The notes under the pieces are model-generated. The model did no database searches, had not been told where the DNA came from, and saw nothing but the letters and a program-made list of their open reading frames with translations. This document shows, piece after piece, positions 1 through 6,696 of a stretch of DNA of 7,550 nucleotides. The translations under genes were made by a program, and so were the position numbers. Source of the DNA: CAZYWA01 sp964650975 [NCBI: uncultured bacterium] (GTDB lineage: Bacteria > JADJOY01); the NCBI GenBank assembly GCA_964650975.1, contig CAZYWA010000408.1, forward strand, positions 1-7,550, read 5' to 3'. Each line of letters starts with the position of its first letter. The stretch's first letter is position 1.

Positions 1-222
1 AGACGCTGCGGACGCGAGGGACCGCGTCCCTCCAAACGGCACGAGATCGGTTCGACGGGAGCGCTCCGGGCAAGGATCGATTTTGTCCACACCCTCCGAG
101 AAGGCCCCGAAAAACCGGAAACTCGAGTCCTCGGGCGGCGCGGAGTCGCGCCGGACTTGGGGGGGGCCCCACGAAGACCGCTTTTCGTCGGGCGGGGGGC
201 TTGGAAAGCCCACCGGGGCAAC
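1..222. other. Non-coding flank downstream of the kinase gene; no gene supported
   Basis: This stretch lies beyond the stop of the minus-strand kinase gene and runs to the window edge. I see no reading frame with recognisable protein character. A short plus-strand frame starting at 83 is low-complexity (Ser, Gly, Arg, Thr) and continues antisense into the kinase, so I treat it as spurious. The region is less regular in base use than its neighbours, with a run of eight G followed by four C (159-170) and several inverted repeats. None of the repeats is followed by a T-run on the strand of the kinase transcript, so no canonical intrinsic terminator can be called. It may also hold the upstream region of a gene to the left of the window, which cannot be seen. 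Confidence 0.6.
10..32. repeat. Two overlapping, mutually exclusive inverted repeats (hairpin)
   Basis: Two perfect 7-base stems share the same bases. Positions 10-16 pair with 23-29 around a 6-base loop, and positions 16-22 pair with 26-32 around a 3-base loop. Only one stem can form at a time. Neither is followed by a T-run on either strand, so this is not a standard rho-independent terminator. It could be a transcript-end hairpin for the kinase operon, part of a regulatory region of an unseen gene to the left, or chance in GC-rich DNA. Confidence 0.35.
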
Positions 223-1602
223 TCAGTGCGCCGAGTCGCGCTCCTGGCGGGAGGAGGCCATGACAGAAGCGGGCGCGGGCAGGCCGATGACCTCGGGCCG
301 AGGCGCGGGCGCGACGTCGGCGCCCACCGGCACCACCACCACGAAGGTCGCGCCCGGGCCCGGCTCCGAATCGACGACGCGAATTCGGCCGCCGTGCTCC
401 TCGACGATGCGGAACGCGATCGAGAGGCCGAGGCCGGTTCCCTGCCCGACCTCGCGGGTCGTGTAGAAGGGATCGAAAACCTTGGGCTTCGCCGCGTCGT
501 CGATCCCCGGTCCATCGTCGATCACGCGGATCTCGATGCGGCCGTCGTCGGCGAGCCCGGTGCGGATTCGCAGCGTGCCACCGCCATGTCCCGCCTCCAT
601 GGCCTGCACGGCGTTGGTGCACAGGTTGGCCACCACTTGCTGCATTTGCCCGTCGTCGAGCCACGCCTCGGGCAAGCGCGGATCGAGGTCGCAAGCGAGC
701 TTCACGTGGCCGCGCGCCAGTTCGTGCGCCAGGTGCTCGACGGCGCCCGTCACCACCGTGTTCACGTCCACCATCGCGCGGTCGGGCTTGTGGAGACCGG
801 CGAACGTGGTGAGCTTGGCGACGATCGCCTTGGCGCGCAGCCCGGCGCGGGCAATGTGCTCGAGGTGACCGCGCACCACGGTCTCGAGCTCGGGGCGCGC
901 GCCCAGCAGCTCGGCGAAGCCCAGGATCACCGTGAGCGGATTGTTGAGCTCGTGGGCGAGCCCCGCGACCAGGATTCCGACCGCGGAGAGCTTCTCGGAT
1001 TGCACCAGCTGCGCCTCCGTGGCGCGCAGCCGGTCGTAGGCCTCGCGGGTTTCCGCCACCTGGCGCGCCAGCGCTTCCTCGGCCTTCTTGCGCTCGTTCA
1101 CGTCCTGAACCGTGCCTTCGTAGTAGAGCAGCCGGCCGCGGGCATCGCGCACCGCGCGCGCGTGCTCCGAAACCCAGATCACCGAGCCGTCCCGACGGCG
1201 GATCTGCGACTCGAAGGCGCTCACCGAATCGTGCTCGCCGAGCAGGCGCTTGAACTCCGAACGCCGCTCGGCGTCCACGTAGACCTGGCGGGCGATGTCC
1301 GAGATGCCCGATTGCAGCTCGGCTCCGGTCTGGTAGCCGTACATCCTCGCGAGCGCGGGATTCGCGTAGAGGTAGTGGCCGTCGGGCGTGGTCTGGAAAA
1401 TGCCCTCGACGGCGTTCTCGAAGGCGCTGCGGAACTTGGCCTCGGCGCGCTCGAGCGCGCGCTGCAACGCGAGCCGGCGGCGCTGCTCGCGAGCGCTGGG
1501 ACGCTTGCCGCGGCGCGCCACATCGGCAGCGCGCCGCCGCTCGCGCGGCGACAGGGGGCGGGCGCCGGTTCGAAAATCCGCCATCCGTTTGGGTTTGGTC
1601 AT
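223..1602 (-). CDS. Soluble PAS-domain sensor histidine kinase
   Basis: This 459-residue protein should autophosphorylate on histidine and pass the phosphate to a response regulator. It has no membrane segment, so it probably senses a cytoplasmic signal. An Arg/Lys-rich N-terminus (about 1-56) is followed by a PAS domain with PAC-like end (about 57-170), a coiled-coil linker (170-200), the dimerisation/phosphoacceptor domain with His217 in an AHELNNPLT H-box, and the ATPase domain. That domain shows N-box NLCTNA (326-331), G1 DDGPGI (362-367), F-box FDPFYTT (376-382) and G2 GQGTGLGLS (386-394), so all catalytic boxes are intact. The tail from about 425 is Pro/Ala-rich and likely disordered. 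The H-box resembles kinases often paired with NtrC-type regulators, which is family knowledge only; no regulator lies in the window. It starts 25 bases after the phospholipase D gene. Met7 is an alternative start. Confidence 0.95.
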   Translation of the reverse strand: MTKPKRMADFRTGARPLSPRERRRAADVARRGKRPSAREQRRRLALQRALERAEAKFRSAFENAVEGIFQTTPDGHYLYANPALARMYGYQTGAELQSGISDIARQVYVDAERRSEFKRLLGEHDSVSAFESQIRRRDGSVIWVSEHARAVRDARGRLLYYEGTVQDVNERKKAEEALARQVAETREAYDRLRATEAQLVQSEKLSAVGILVAGLAHELNNPLTVILGFAELLGARPELETVVRGHLEHIARAGLRAKAIVAKLTTFAGLHKPDRAMVDVNTVVTGAVEHLAHELARGHVKLACDLDPRLPEAWLDDGQMQQVVANLCTNAVQAMEAGHGGGTLRIRTGLADDGRIEIRVIDDGPGIDDAAKPKVFDPFYTTREVGQGTGLGLSIAFRIVEEHGGRIRVVDSEPGPGATFVVVVPVGADVAPAPRPEVIGLPAPASVMASSRQERDSAH

Positions 1603-1611
1603 GGAGTCGAT

Positions 1612-1620
1612 TCCATCCTC
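1612..1620 (-). promoter_or_regulatory. Probable ribosome binding site of the histidine kinase
   Basis: On the minus strand the 25-base gap between the phospholipase D stop and the kinase ATG contains GAGGATGGA, ending nine bases before the start codon. It is a moderate Shine-Dalgarno match. It favours Met1 (ATG at 1600-1602) over the in-frame ATG six codons later, which is preceded by sequence without a purine-rich block. The gap is too short for a convincing independent promoter, which supports co-transcription. Confidence 0.45.
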
Positions 1621-1627
1621 GATTCGA

Positions 1628-3892
1628 TCACGAGTACACCATGTCGGGCCAGAGCGTGTCGGTGATCGCTCGACGCGCGGCCTCTCGCTTCCAGTAATCG
1701 GACTCGGGATCGAGCGGGACTCCGGTCTGGATGAGCGCCCGGATGCGTGTCTCCAGGTCGCCCACCACCACCGGATCCTCGACCACCAGATTGACCTCGC
1801 GCTCCCAGTACGAGGCGGTCGCGTCGAGATTGGCCGAGCCCACGCTCGCCACTTCGCCGTCCGCGGTCACGATCTTCGCGTGCACGTAGGGCCGCACCGC
1901 GCCACCCCGCGCGACGATGTAGGGCCGGGCGCTGACCTGGACTTCCCACACTCGAACGCCGCCGTGCAACAGCCCCTCGAAGCGGCGCTTGGTCATGTAC
2001 TCGAAGAGCTCGCGGTGGAGCGGCCCCTTGAAGAACGTCCCGTCGGCACGCCGCGCCACCGCGCAGCCGGTCAGGAACTCCACCCACACGCCGCGCTGCG
2101 CCGCGCGCAGGATGGTGGCGGCGAGGCTCGCCAGCACCGGGAAATCGTTCACGATCAGCACGTGGTGCCGCGCTTCGTGGATGATCGCCTCGTAGCTCAA
2201 GAGCGCGTTGACGTCCGCGAGCCCGTCGTGGTGGATCATGCGCGCGCGGCTCGAGCCGACGGGCTCGAGGACCGGAAGCACGGTGGAATCCGCGGCGATC
2301 TCTGCCCCGCCGTTGCGGCGCCAGTTCTCCAGGAACACCCGCTGCAGGTCCGCCACCACCGGGCCCTTCACCTCGAAGTGCGCGTCGAGCCAGGGAATGC
2401 GCTCGTTCGGCGTGGCGTCGAGGATCGGAACCTCGTCGAAGCTCTCGTAGTACTCGTCGCCCGCGTTCCGGCCGCTCACGAACGCCACCGAGCCGTCCAC
2501 GATCACCAGCTTGCGGTGATCGCGCTGCTTGAGCCGCACCGCATCGACCCGGTCGCTGAACGAGATCGGATCGCTCGCCAGCACTTCGACGTTGGGCTCG
2601 CCGGCCAGCGACTTGGCCACCGGGTTCGTGAGCCCGAGCAGCTCCTGACCCGAGTAGAGCGCGTCGACCACCAGCCGAACCCGCACGCCGCGACGCGCCT
2701 GCACCACCAGCCGCGCGGCGAGCTGCTCGGCGAAGCGCCCTTCCTTGAGCATGTAGAACTGGGCGTGCACCGAGTGCTCGGCGCGTTCGATGGCGGCGAA
2801 CACCGCCTCACGCGCCTGGCGATTGTCGAGCTCGGCCCGCACTTCGTTCCCGGCCACCAGGCGACTCGCGGTCATCAGGTCGAGCGACCGGGTGAAGCGG
2901 TCGGCCAGGTCCGCGGAATCGCGCCGCTTCACGAATTCGAGCGCGCGGCCGGAGACGACGTCGAGCGCGCCAGGCTCGCCGAGCAACTCGGCGAGCCCGG
3001 CGAGGTGCACCGCCACGACTCCCTCGATGGGCGCGAACGCGGGAAGCCGCGCCTCGCTCGCGACCGCCAGCAACGCGGGCACACCCTGCATGCGCATGCG
3101 GCGCACGGTGCTGCTCGCGAAGATCGGCGTGAAGTCGACCTGCAGCGTCTTGAAGCCCAGATCCACCGTCGGATGGACCAGCATCGCTCCCGGCGGCAGT
3201 TGCTCGCGCTCCAGGATCGCGCGCAGCGCCGCCGAGCGATCGGACGGGTCGAAGTCGACGTAGCAGAGTTGCCAGCCGCGCTGAGCCAGGGCGCGCAGCG
3301 GTTCGAGCGTCTCGCCCGGCGCGTCGACCAACAGCGCCGCGTCGACCACCGCGACCGGCTCGCTGGTGACCACCTGCAGATGGCCGTGCCCGCCCTCCTC
3401 GAGCGACCGCAGCACGCGGCCCTTGTCCGTCACCACCTCGTAGGTGACCGGATGAAGGCCAGCCACGGTGGGAAGGAAGCCCAGGTGCGCGAGCCCGCGC
3501 TCGTCGGTGCGCGCCTCGCCGACCACGGCTCCGGCCACCGCGAAACGCACCACCCGATCGGTCAGCTCGGGACCGCCTCGATAGAGCGCCTCGATCTTGA
3601 CCGCCAGGTCCACCTCGTGGCCGACCGCACCGATGCGGTCGCGCCCGGTCTCCTGCACGATCGGCAGCGGACTGCGGCCACTGCGCCAGTGCTCGAGCGA
3701 CTCGGCGACTTTGCGAACCGCATCCTCGAAGAGCCCGGGCTCGGACGCGATCGCGGCGACCTCGTCGACGATGCCGCCTCCCACGGAAGTGCCGGCAGGC
3801 TCGCCCTCACCCAGCCTCGCGACGATCGAATCGCCGGTCAGGGCGCGCAGCGCATCGCTGATGCGCTCGGCGAGGGATCGATCGGTGGACAT
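1628..3892 (-). CDS. Phospholipase D / cardiolipin synthase-like protein with a long N-terminal extension
   Basis: This is a 754-residue phospholipase D superfamily protein. The C-terminal half (about 355-725) has two phosphodiesterase repeats with intact HKD motifs: HRKLVIVD (His459, Lys461, Asp466) and HAKIVTAD (His671, Lys673, Asp678), the second followed by GSANLD (685-690), as in cardiolipin synthases. It should therefore be able to hydrolyse phosphodiesters or transfer phosphatidyl groups; the substrate cannot be told. There is no signal peptide or membrane helix, unlike classical cardiolipin synthases, so it is probably cytoplasmic or peripheral to the membrane. Residues about 92-176 look like a beta-sandwich and 180-290 like a degenerate HAD domain. 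The length is well above the roughly 400-500 residues of typical bacterial homologues. ATG at 3892 is the only usual start after an in-frame TAA (3965-3967). The first gene of a probable operon with the kinase. Confidence 0.93.
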   Translation of the reverse strand: MSTDRSLAERISDALRALTGDSIVARLGEGEPAGTSVGGGIVDEVAAIASEPGLFEDAVRKVAESLEHWRSGRSPLPIVQETGRDRIGAVGHEVDLAVKIEALYRGGPELTDRVVRFAVAGAVVGEARTDERGLAHLGFLPTVAGLHPVTYEVVTDKGRVLRSLEEGGHGHLQVVTSEPVAVVDAALLVDAPGETLEPLRALAQRGWQLCYVDFDPSDRSAALRAILEREQLPPGAMLVHPTVDLGFKTLQVDFTPIFASSTVRRMRMQGVPALLAVASEARLPAFAPIEGVVAVHLAGLAELLGEPGALDVVSGRALEFVKRRDSADLADRFTRSLDLMTASRLVAGNEVRAELDNRQAREAVFAAIERAEHSVHAQFYMLKEGRFAEQLAARLVVQARRGVRVRLVVDALYSGQELLGLTNPVAKSLAGEPNVEVLASDPISFSDRVDAVRLKQRDHRKLVIVDGSVAFVSGRNAGDEYYESFDEVPILDATPNERIPWLDAHFEVKGPVVADLQRVFLENWRRNGGAEIAADSTVLPVLEPVGSSRARMIHHDGLADVNALLSYEAIIHEARHHVLIVNDFPVLASLAATILRAAQRGVWVEFLTGCAVARRADGTFFKGPLHRELFEYMTKRRFEGLLHGGVRVWEVQVSARPYIVARGGAVRPYVHAKIVTADGEVASVGSANLDATASYWEREVNLVVEDPVVVGDLETRIRALIQTGVPLDPESDYWKREAARRAITDTLWPDMVYS

Positions 3893-3993
3893 GACCCGTG
3901 AGGGGGCCGGTTCGCGCGGACTCGTGGGTACGGCTCGGCTAATCTTCGGCGACGAGGACGCAGCTTACCTCCTACGACGCAACGCGTTAAGAC
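3893..3993. promoter_or_regulatory. Divergent intergenic region between the phospholipase D and EamA genes
   Basis: These 101 bases separate two divergent start codons, so they must hold the promoters for both groups unless transcription enters from elsewhere. I could not identify a convincing -35/-10 pair on either strand; TAATCT at 3940-3945 is a weak -10 candidate for the plus strand. Neither start has a strong Shine-Dalgarno at the usual distance. A perfect AGGAGGT does occur on the minus strand at 3967-3973, but about 75 bases from the phospholipase D ATG and with no usual start codon close behind it. I see no clear operator palindrome. Confidence 0.5.
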
Positions 3994-4944
3994 GTGCGCC
4001 CACCGCCCATCCCCGCGCTGCTGTTCGGGACCCTCGCGATCAGCTCGGCCGCGGTCCTGATCGTGCTCTCGGGCTTGCCTCCCGAGGCGATCGCGGTGTG
4101 GCGCCTCGGCACCACCGCGCTGGTGTTCGCGCCGTTCGCGGCGCGCCGCCTGGGCGCCGAGATCGGCGCGCTCACCCGGCGCGACGTTTGGGCGCTGGTC
4201 GCGGGCGGGATCACCTTCGGACTGCACTTCGTGTGGTTCCCGATGGGGTTCGAGCGCACCAGCTACGAGAGCACGGTGCTGCTCCTGGTGGTGCAGCCGG
4301 TGCTGGCCGCGATCCTCGGCGCCGCGTTCCTCGACGAGGCGATCACCCCGTCGATGGTGGCGTCGATCGCGATCGCGCTGACCGGACTGGTGGTGCTGGT
4401 GTGGGACGACTACCGGTTCGAGCCGGCACACCTGTGGGGTGACGCGATCGTGCTCGCCTCGTGCGTGGCGATCGTGACCACCCGCGCACTGGCGCGCGGA
4501 CTGAGGCAGCGGCTGAGTTTCACCACCTACGTGTGCTCGATCTCGGCACTCGGCGCCACGGTCGCGTCCTTCGGGCTGGCGTGGCGGCACGCGAGGCTCT
4601 GGCACTCCGGTGCCAGCGGGAGTGAGTGGATCGCGCTCGCGCTGCTGCTGCTCGTGCCCACGCTCGGCGGCCACACGATCTTCCACTACGTGCTCAAGTA
4701 CGTGCGCGTCTTCCACGTCAACCTGGTGATCCTGGCCGAGCCGGTGATCGCGATCTGGATGAAGCACGCGCTGGCGCCGTGGTTCGTCACGTTCCGCGGC
4801 TCGGCGCTCACCCGCGCGCATCTCGCGGGCGCGGCGCTGCTGTTCGTGGGAGTCGCCGTGGGGCTGGTGCTGCAGGAACGCGACGACCGGCCCGCGAGCG
4901 AGCGCTCCGCGACGGAGATCGCGGTCGACGAGGTGATGTCGTGA
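3994..4944 (+). CDS. EamA/DMT-family (drug/metabolite transporter superfamily) membrane protein
   Basis: This 316-residue, strongly hydrophobic protein has the two-fold EamA repeat typical of 10-helix inner-membrane exporters: repeat 1 at about 8-137 and repeat 2 at about 148-293. The end of each repeat carries the family pattern: QPVLAAILGAAFLDE (101-115) with the following helix, and AEPVIAIWM (248-256) with its following helix. The acidic residue that usually follows the second pattern is not obvious. The length is normal for the family. Family members move amino acids, metabolites or drugs, usually outward; the substrate is not predictable here. The GTG at 3994 is effectively forced, because an in-frame TAA lies two codons upstream (3988-3990) and no other start is near; no clear Shine-Dalgarno precedes it. 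The C-terminal tail (295-316) is hydrophilic. Its stop overlaps the start of the M16 peptidase gene, so the two are probably co-transcribed. Confidence 0.93.
   Translation: MRPPPIPALLFGTLAISSAAVLIVLSGLPPEAIAVWRLGTTALVFAPFAARRLGAEIGALTRRDVWALVAGGITFGLHFVWFPMGFERTSYESTVLLLVVQPVLAAILGAAFLDEAITPSMVASIAIALTGLVVLVWDDYRFEPAHLWGDAIVLASCVAIVTTRALARGLRQRLSFTTYVCSISALGATVASFGLAWRHARLWHSGASGSEWIALALLLLVPTLGGHTIFHYVLKYVRVFHVNLVILAEPVIAIWMKHALAPWFVTFRGSALTRAHLAGAALLFVGVAVGLVLQERDDRPASERSATEIAVDEVMS
4930..4936 (+). promoter_or_regulatory. Ribosome binding site that sets the M16 peptidase start
   Basis: GAGGTGA lies inside the last codons of the EamA gene and its GAGGT core ends six bases before the GTG at 4941. 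This is a good Shine-Dalgarno at normal spacing. It favours GTG 4941, which overlaps the upstream stop in the arrangement GTGA, over the in-frame ATG at 4971. The overlap suggests translational coupling. Confidence 0.6.
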
Positions 4945-6665
4945 GCGAGCTCGGTCCCGCCGCGGCCCGGATGGCGCGGATCGCAATGCTCGTGCTGGGG
5001 ATGGCGTCGAGCTGTGCGGGCGCCGCGCCACGAGCGCCATCGGAAACGACGCGGTCGCCGGCACCCGTCACGGCGCGGCCGAGCGTTCCGGCGAGCTTCG
5101 ATCCGGGACCGCTCGACGTCGGGCGTCATCGCTTCGAGCGCCGCGTTCTCGCCAACGGACTGCAGGCGCTCGCCGCGCGCGACTCCAGCGACCACACGGG
5201 ACGAGTCTCGGTGTTCGTCGTGTCCGGCGTGGGAAAGCGCATGGAGGGTTCGCTCACGAGCGGCATCGCCCACCTCACCGAGCACGCGATGTACGCCGGC
5301 ACCCGGCGCTGGCCGGCCGGCGAGCACGACTCCCTGATCCACGCCCTGGGTGGCGAGTCGAACGCCTTCACCCGCCAGGACGTGACGATCTACTACGACA
5401 GCCGCATCCCGAGCGCACGGCTCGACCTGGTGCTGGTCCACGAGGCCGACCGCATGCGCGGCCTCACCTTCGAGCCCGCCGCGTTCGCCCACGAGCAGCA
5501 GCGCCTCGCCGACGAGGAGCGGGCCACGGACAGCGAAGCGACTCGCCGGGACGAGCTGCTCGAAAGCCTGGTGTTCCGCGTGCATCCCTACGGCGCCGGA
5601 GTGCTCGACTCCGAGGGACACACCCTGGCGCCGCAGCTCACGCGCGAGCAGACGCGACAGTTCTACGACCTCTGGTACCGCCCGGAGCACGCGGCGATCG
5701 TGGTCGCGGGCGACGTCGATCCGGAGACGGCCCTCGCCGCCGTCGAAACGGCCTTCGAGGCCGTGCCCTCGGGGCCGCCCGCGCCGCCCATTCCTCGCGA
5801 GCCCGACGACGCCCCCGGCGGCTCGGCGGTGGTGCGCTCGGCGACGCTCACTCGCAGCCGCGTGAGCTTCGCATGGGTTGGACCGGCCCTCGACGAAGGC
5901 GAGGACGGGATCCGAGATCGCACGGCGCTCGAGCTGCTCGCGGCCGCGCTCGGGCACCAGCGCACCGGTGGGCGCTCCCGGCTCGATGCGCGCTCGGGAA
6001 GCGGCGTGGATCGCGATCTGTTCGTGGTCTCGTCGACCGGCGGCGGCGCCCGCGAGCGGGTCGCGGCCGCGCTTCGTGACGTCCGCTCAAACGGATTGCC
6101 CGTGGGCGCGCTCGAGCGCGAGAAGAAACTCGCGCTGCGCGAGATGGATCGCGAACCGCTGCTCGCGGAGCGCCCCTACTTCTCGCTCGCCGGCGAGGTC
6201 GCCTCCGCGGCGGCTCTCGCCATGCCGGATCTGCTCGCCCGTCGCGCCGAGCTGGTTCGCGCGGTCACTCCGGAAACGGTGCGCGACGCGGCCCGGCGCT
6301 GGCTCGATGCGGCGCACCCCTGGGTCGTCACCTTCGAGCCCGACGATCCAGCCGCCGCCAGCCGTCCGCTCCCCGAGGATCCGCTCGAGCTGCAGCACAT
6401 TGCCGAGGAGGCCACCGCGAGCGGCGAGCTCGATCGCGCCATCGCCGCCTACGAGAAGCTGCTGCTGCACAATCCCGGCAAGATGTGGACGGTGATCTAT
6501 CTCTACGAGGCCGCCTCGGTGCGCGTTCGTGCCGGCGACCTCACCGGAGCGCGCCACGATCTCGAGCGCGGGCTGGCCCTGGTCGACTATCCAGCCCTGC
6601 GCGAGCTGCTCGACGAAGTCGACGAGCTCGCGGGACGAGCGCCCGCCACCGGCGACGACAACTGA
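4941..6665 (+). CDS. M16 (pitrilysin/insulinase family) zinc metallopeptidase, probable lipoprotein, with TPR-like tail
   Basis: This 574-residue protein carries the inverted zinc motif of family M16, HLTEH (His111, Glu114, His115). Glu192 sits exactly 77 residues after His115, the spacing of the third zinc ligand in pitrilysin, so the active site looks complete. The N-terminal M16 domain spans about 65-275 and the second, non-catalytic domain about 295-465. The N-terminus reads as an export signal: Arg10 and Arg13, a short hydrophobic core, then ASSC with Cys25 as a possible lipidation site. A Pro/Ala/Ser/Thr-rich linker (26-55) follows, as in many lipoproteins. The lipobox is imperfect (Ala at -3), so secretion without lipidation is possible. 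Residues about 484-551 resemble one or two TPR helices. M16B enzymes often act as pairs with an inactive partner; no partner gene is seen here. It is coupled to the EamA gene upstream and lies 31 bases before the SulP gene. Confidence 0.93.
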   Translation: MSELGPAAARMARIAMLVLGMASSCAGAAPRAPSETTRSPAPVTARPSVPASFDPGPLDVGRHRFERRVLANGLQALAARDSSDHTGRVSVFVVSGVGKRMEGSLTSGIAHLTEHAMYAGTRRWPAGEHDSLIHALGGESNAFTRQDVTIYYDSRIPSARLDLVLVHEADRMRGLTFEPAAFAHEQQRLADEERATDSEATRRDELLESLVFRVHPYGAGVLDSEGHTLAPQLTREQTRQFYDLWYRPEHAAIVVAGDVDPETALAAVETAFEAVPSGPPAPPIPREPDDAPGGSAVVRSATLTRSRVSFAWVGPALDEGEDGIRDRTALELLAAALGHQRTGGRSRLDARSGSGVDRDLFVVSSTGGGARERVAAALRDVRSNGLPVGALEREKKLALREMDREPLLAERPYFSLAGEVASAAALAMPDLLARRAELVRAVTPETVRDAARRWLDAAHPWVVTFEPDDPAAASRPLPEDPLELQHIAEEATASGELDRAIAAYEKLLLHNPGKMWTVIYLYEAASVRVRAGDLTGARHDLERGLALVDYPALRELLDEVDELAGRAPATGDDN

Positions 6666-6696
6666 CGACGCGCGCTGGTGCCATATTCCCGCCACC

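Noticed and set aside
159-188. G-run/C-run and adjacent inverted repeat (171-177 with 182-188) as a terminator for the kinase gene
   Set aside because: On the kinase transcript strand the stem has a mismatch and is followed by a G/C run instead of a T-run, so it does not fit an intrinsic terminator.
157-1665. A 502-codon plus-strand open frame antisense to the histidine kinase
   Set aside because: Composition is His/Arg/Gly/Leu-rich without motifs, while the minus strand encodes all the kinase boxes. It is a GC-driven shadow frame.
1388-3901. An 837-codon plus-strand open frame antisense to the phospholipase D gene
   Set aside because: Its translation is rich in Arg, His, Asp, Gln and Val with no recognisable domain, as expected from the opposite strand of a GC-rich gene. 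The minus-strand product has two intact HKD motifs, so that strand is the coding one.
3940-3945. TAATCT as a -10 promoter element for the EamA gene
   Set aside because: Only half of the bases match the consensus and there is no credible -35 at the right distance, so I mention it only in the intergenic entry.
3838-5064. A 408-codon minus-strand open frame antisense to the EamA gene
   Set aside because: It is full of Arg, Gln, His and Glu with no domain, and lies opposite a clear membrane transporter.
4686-5957. A 423-codon minus-strand open frame antisense to the M16 gene
   Set aside because: No motif and shadow-like composition; the plus strand carries the zinc motif with correctly spaced third ligand.
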